Shown in pieces: positions 6,931-7,144 of a stretch of 7,144 nt of DNA; the first letter of the stretch is position 1, and every line of letters begins with the position of its first letter. Origin of the DNA: CAIUVD01 sp044338255 (GTDB lineage Bacteria > Planctomycetota > UBA11346); assembly GCA_044338255.1 (NCBI GenBank), contig JBIILZ010000156.1, forward strand, positions 1 through 7,144, in the 5' to 3' direction. A model generated the notes under the pieces. That model had not been told where the DNA came from and did no database searches. It saw only the letters and a program-made list of their open reading frames with translations. The position numbers were made by a program, and so were the translations under genes.

Positions 6931-7144
6931 TCCTTTGAAGACTTGGCTTTTGTCGTCATCGGCACCTTCGGCAACCACGGCCTCCCGGCCAGCGCCAGGG
7001 CGATGGCAGCGCACGGGTCAATGGCATTGCGATAACAACGATGTGTGAAACAGCCTGAAAAATCAGGGATATTTCACTTGTATGTAGCCTGCAGTAATTT
7101 TTGGCGACTGCATGGACATCTCTCGTCGCGCACTGCGCTATCCC
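6931..7144. other. Non-coding right end, possible insertion or deletion remnant
   Basis: No convincing gene is seen. The minus strand has an open stretch from about 7060 down to a TGA near 6909 (about 46 codons, no recognisable family), and the plus strand has an ATG at 7112 that stays open for 11 codons to the edge (MDISRRALRYP), which could be the start of a next gene but has no good ribosome site. GC drops to 40% around 7021-7080. The content fits a scar left by a mobile element or a deletion that cut the sensor gene, but no terminal repeat or transposase motif was recognised. Confidence 0.35.
7045..7077. repeat. Imperfect hairpin in the low-GC right end
   Basis: Outer arms GTGAAA (7045-7050) and TTTCAC (7072-7077) and inner arms CCTGA (7054-7058) and TCAGG (7063-7067) around the loop AAAA form a hairpin with an internal bulge. 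No T-run follows on either strand. It could be a terminator remnant or part of the end of a mobile element. Confidence 0.4.

Noticed and set aside
6909..7060. About 46-codon open stretch on the minus strand as the 3' end of a transposase
   Set aside because: No transposase motif or terminal repeat is recognisable, and a stretch this short can be open by chance.
7112..7144. Start of a new plus-strand gene (ATG at 7112)
   Set aside because: Only 11 codons are visible, no clear ribosome site precedes it and no family can be recognised, so it is only mentioned with the right-end region.

Overview
The window reads as a stretch of chromosome from a GC-rich, Gram-negative bacterium. The Gram-negative call rests on two lipoprotein signal peptides with clear lipoboxes, an RhlE-type DEAD-box helicase, and a solute-binding protein paired with a membrane sensor. 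The phylum cannot be fixed from this sequence. The long adenylate-kinase-like protein recalls proteins of the Planctomycetes/Verrucomicrobia group, but that is a weak impression, not evidence. No rRNA, tRNA, CRISPR array or complete mobile element was seen.

Layout: positions 1-154 are non-coding and highly structured, with four consecutive triloop hairpins and a perfect 22-bp tandem duplication that runs over the stop codon of the first gene. On the minus strand follow surE (5'/3'-nucleotidase) and, 85 nt downstream of it, an adenylate-kinase-like P-loop kinase with a C-terminal extension of about 150 residues. Divergent from surE, across a 73-nt gap, is an RhlE-like DEAD-box RNA helicase on the plus strand. 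A perfect 13-bp hairpin separates it from a convergent minus-strand cluster. In transcription order that cluster is an unknown lipoprotein, a YbhN/MprF-N-terminus-like multi-pass membrane protein, and an unknown 73-residue protein joined to the membrane gene by an ATGA overlap.

Divergent from the lipoprotein lies a second module: an NMT1/SsuA-like solute-binding lipoprotein followed with no gap by the first 141 codons of a membrane sensor. No ABC permease or ATPase is in view, so the binding protein may serve sensing rather than transport. The sensor stops early and the last 200 or so bases hold no convincing gene, which suggests a broken or interrupted sensor. This right-hand part has visibly lower GC: hand-counted 60-base lines give 50-62% in the two genes and 40% near 7021-7080, against 60-73% in the left part. 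It may be of separate origin.

I do not see a clearly new multi-gene system. The best candidates for a second look are the kinase with a short NMP-binding region and an extra C-terminal domain, the lipoprotein/YbhN-like/73-residue operon, the binding-protein/sensor pair with its broken end, and the hairpin array at the left edge.
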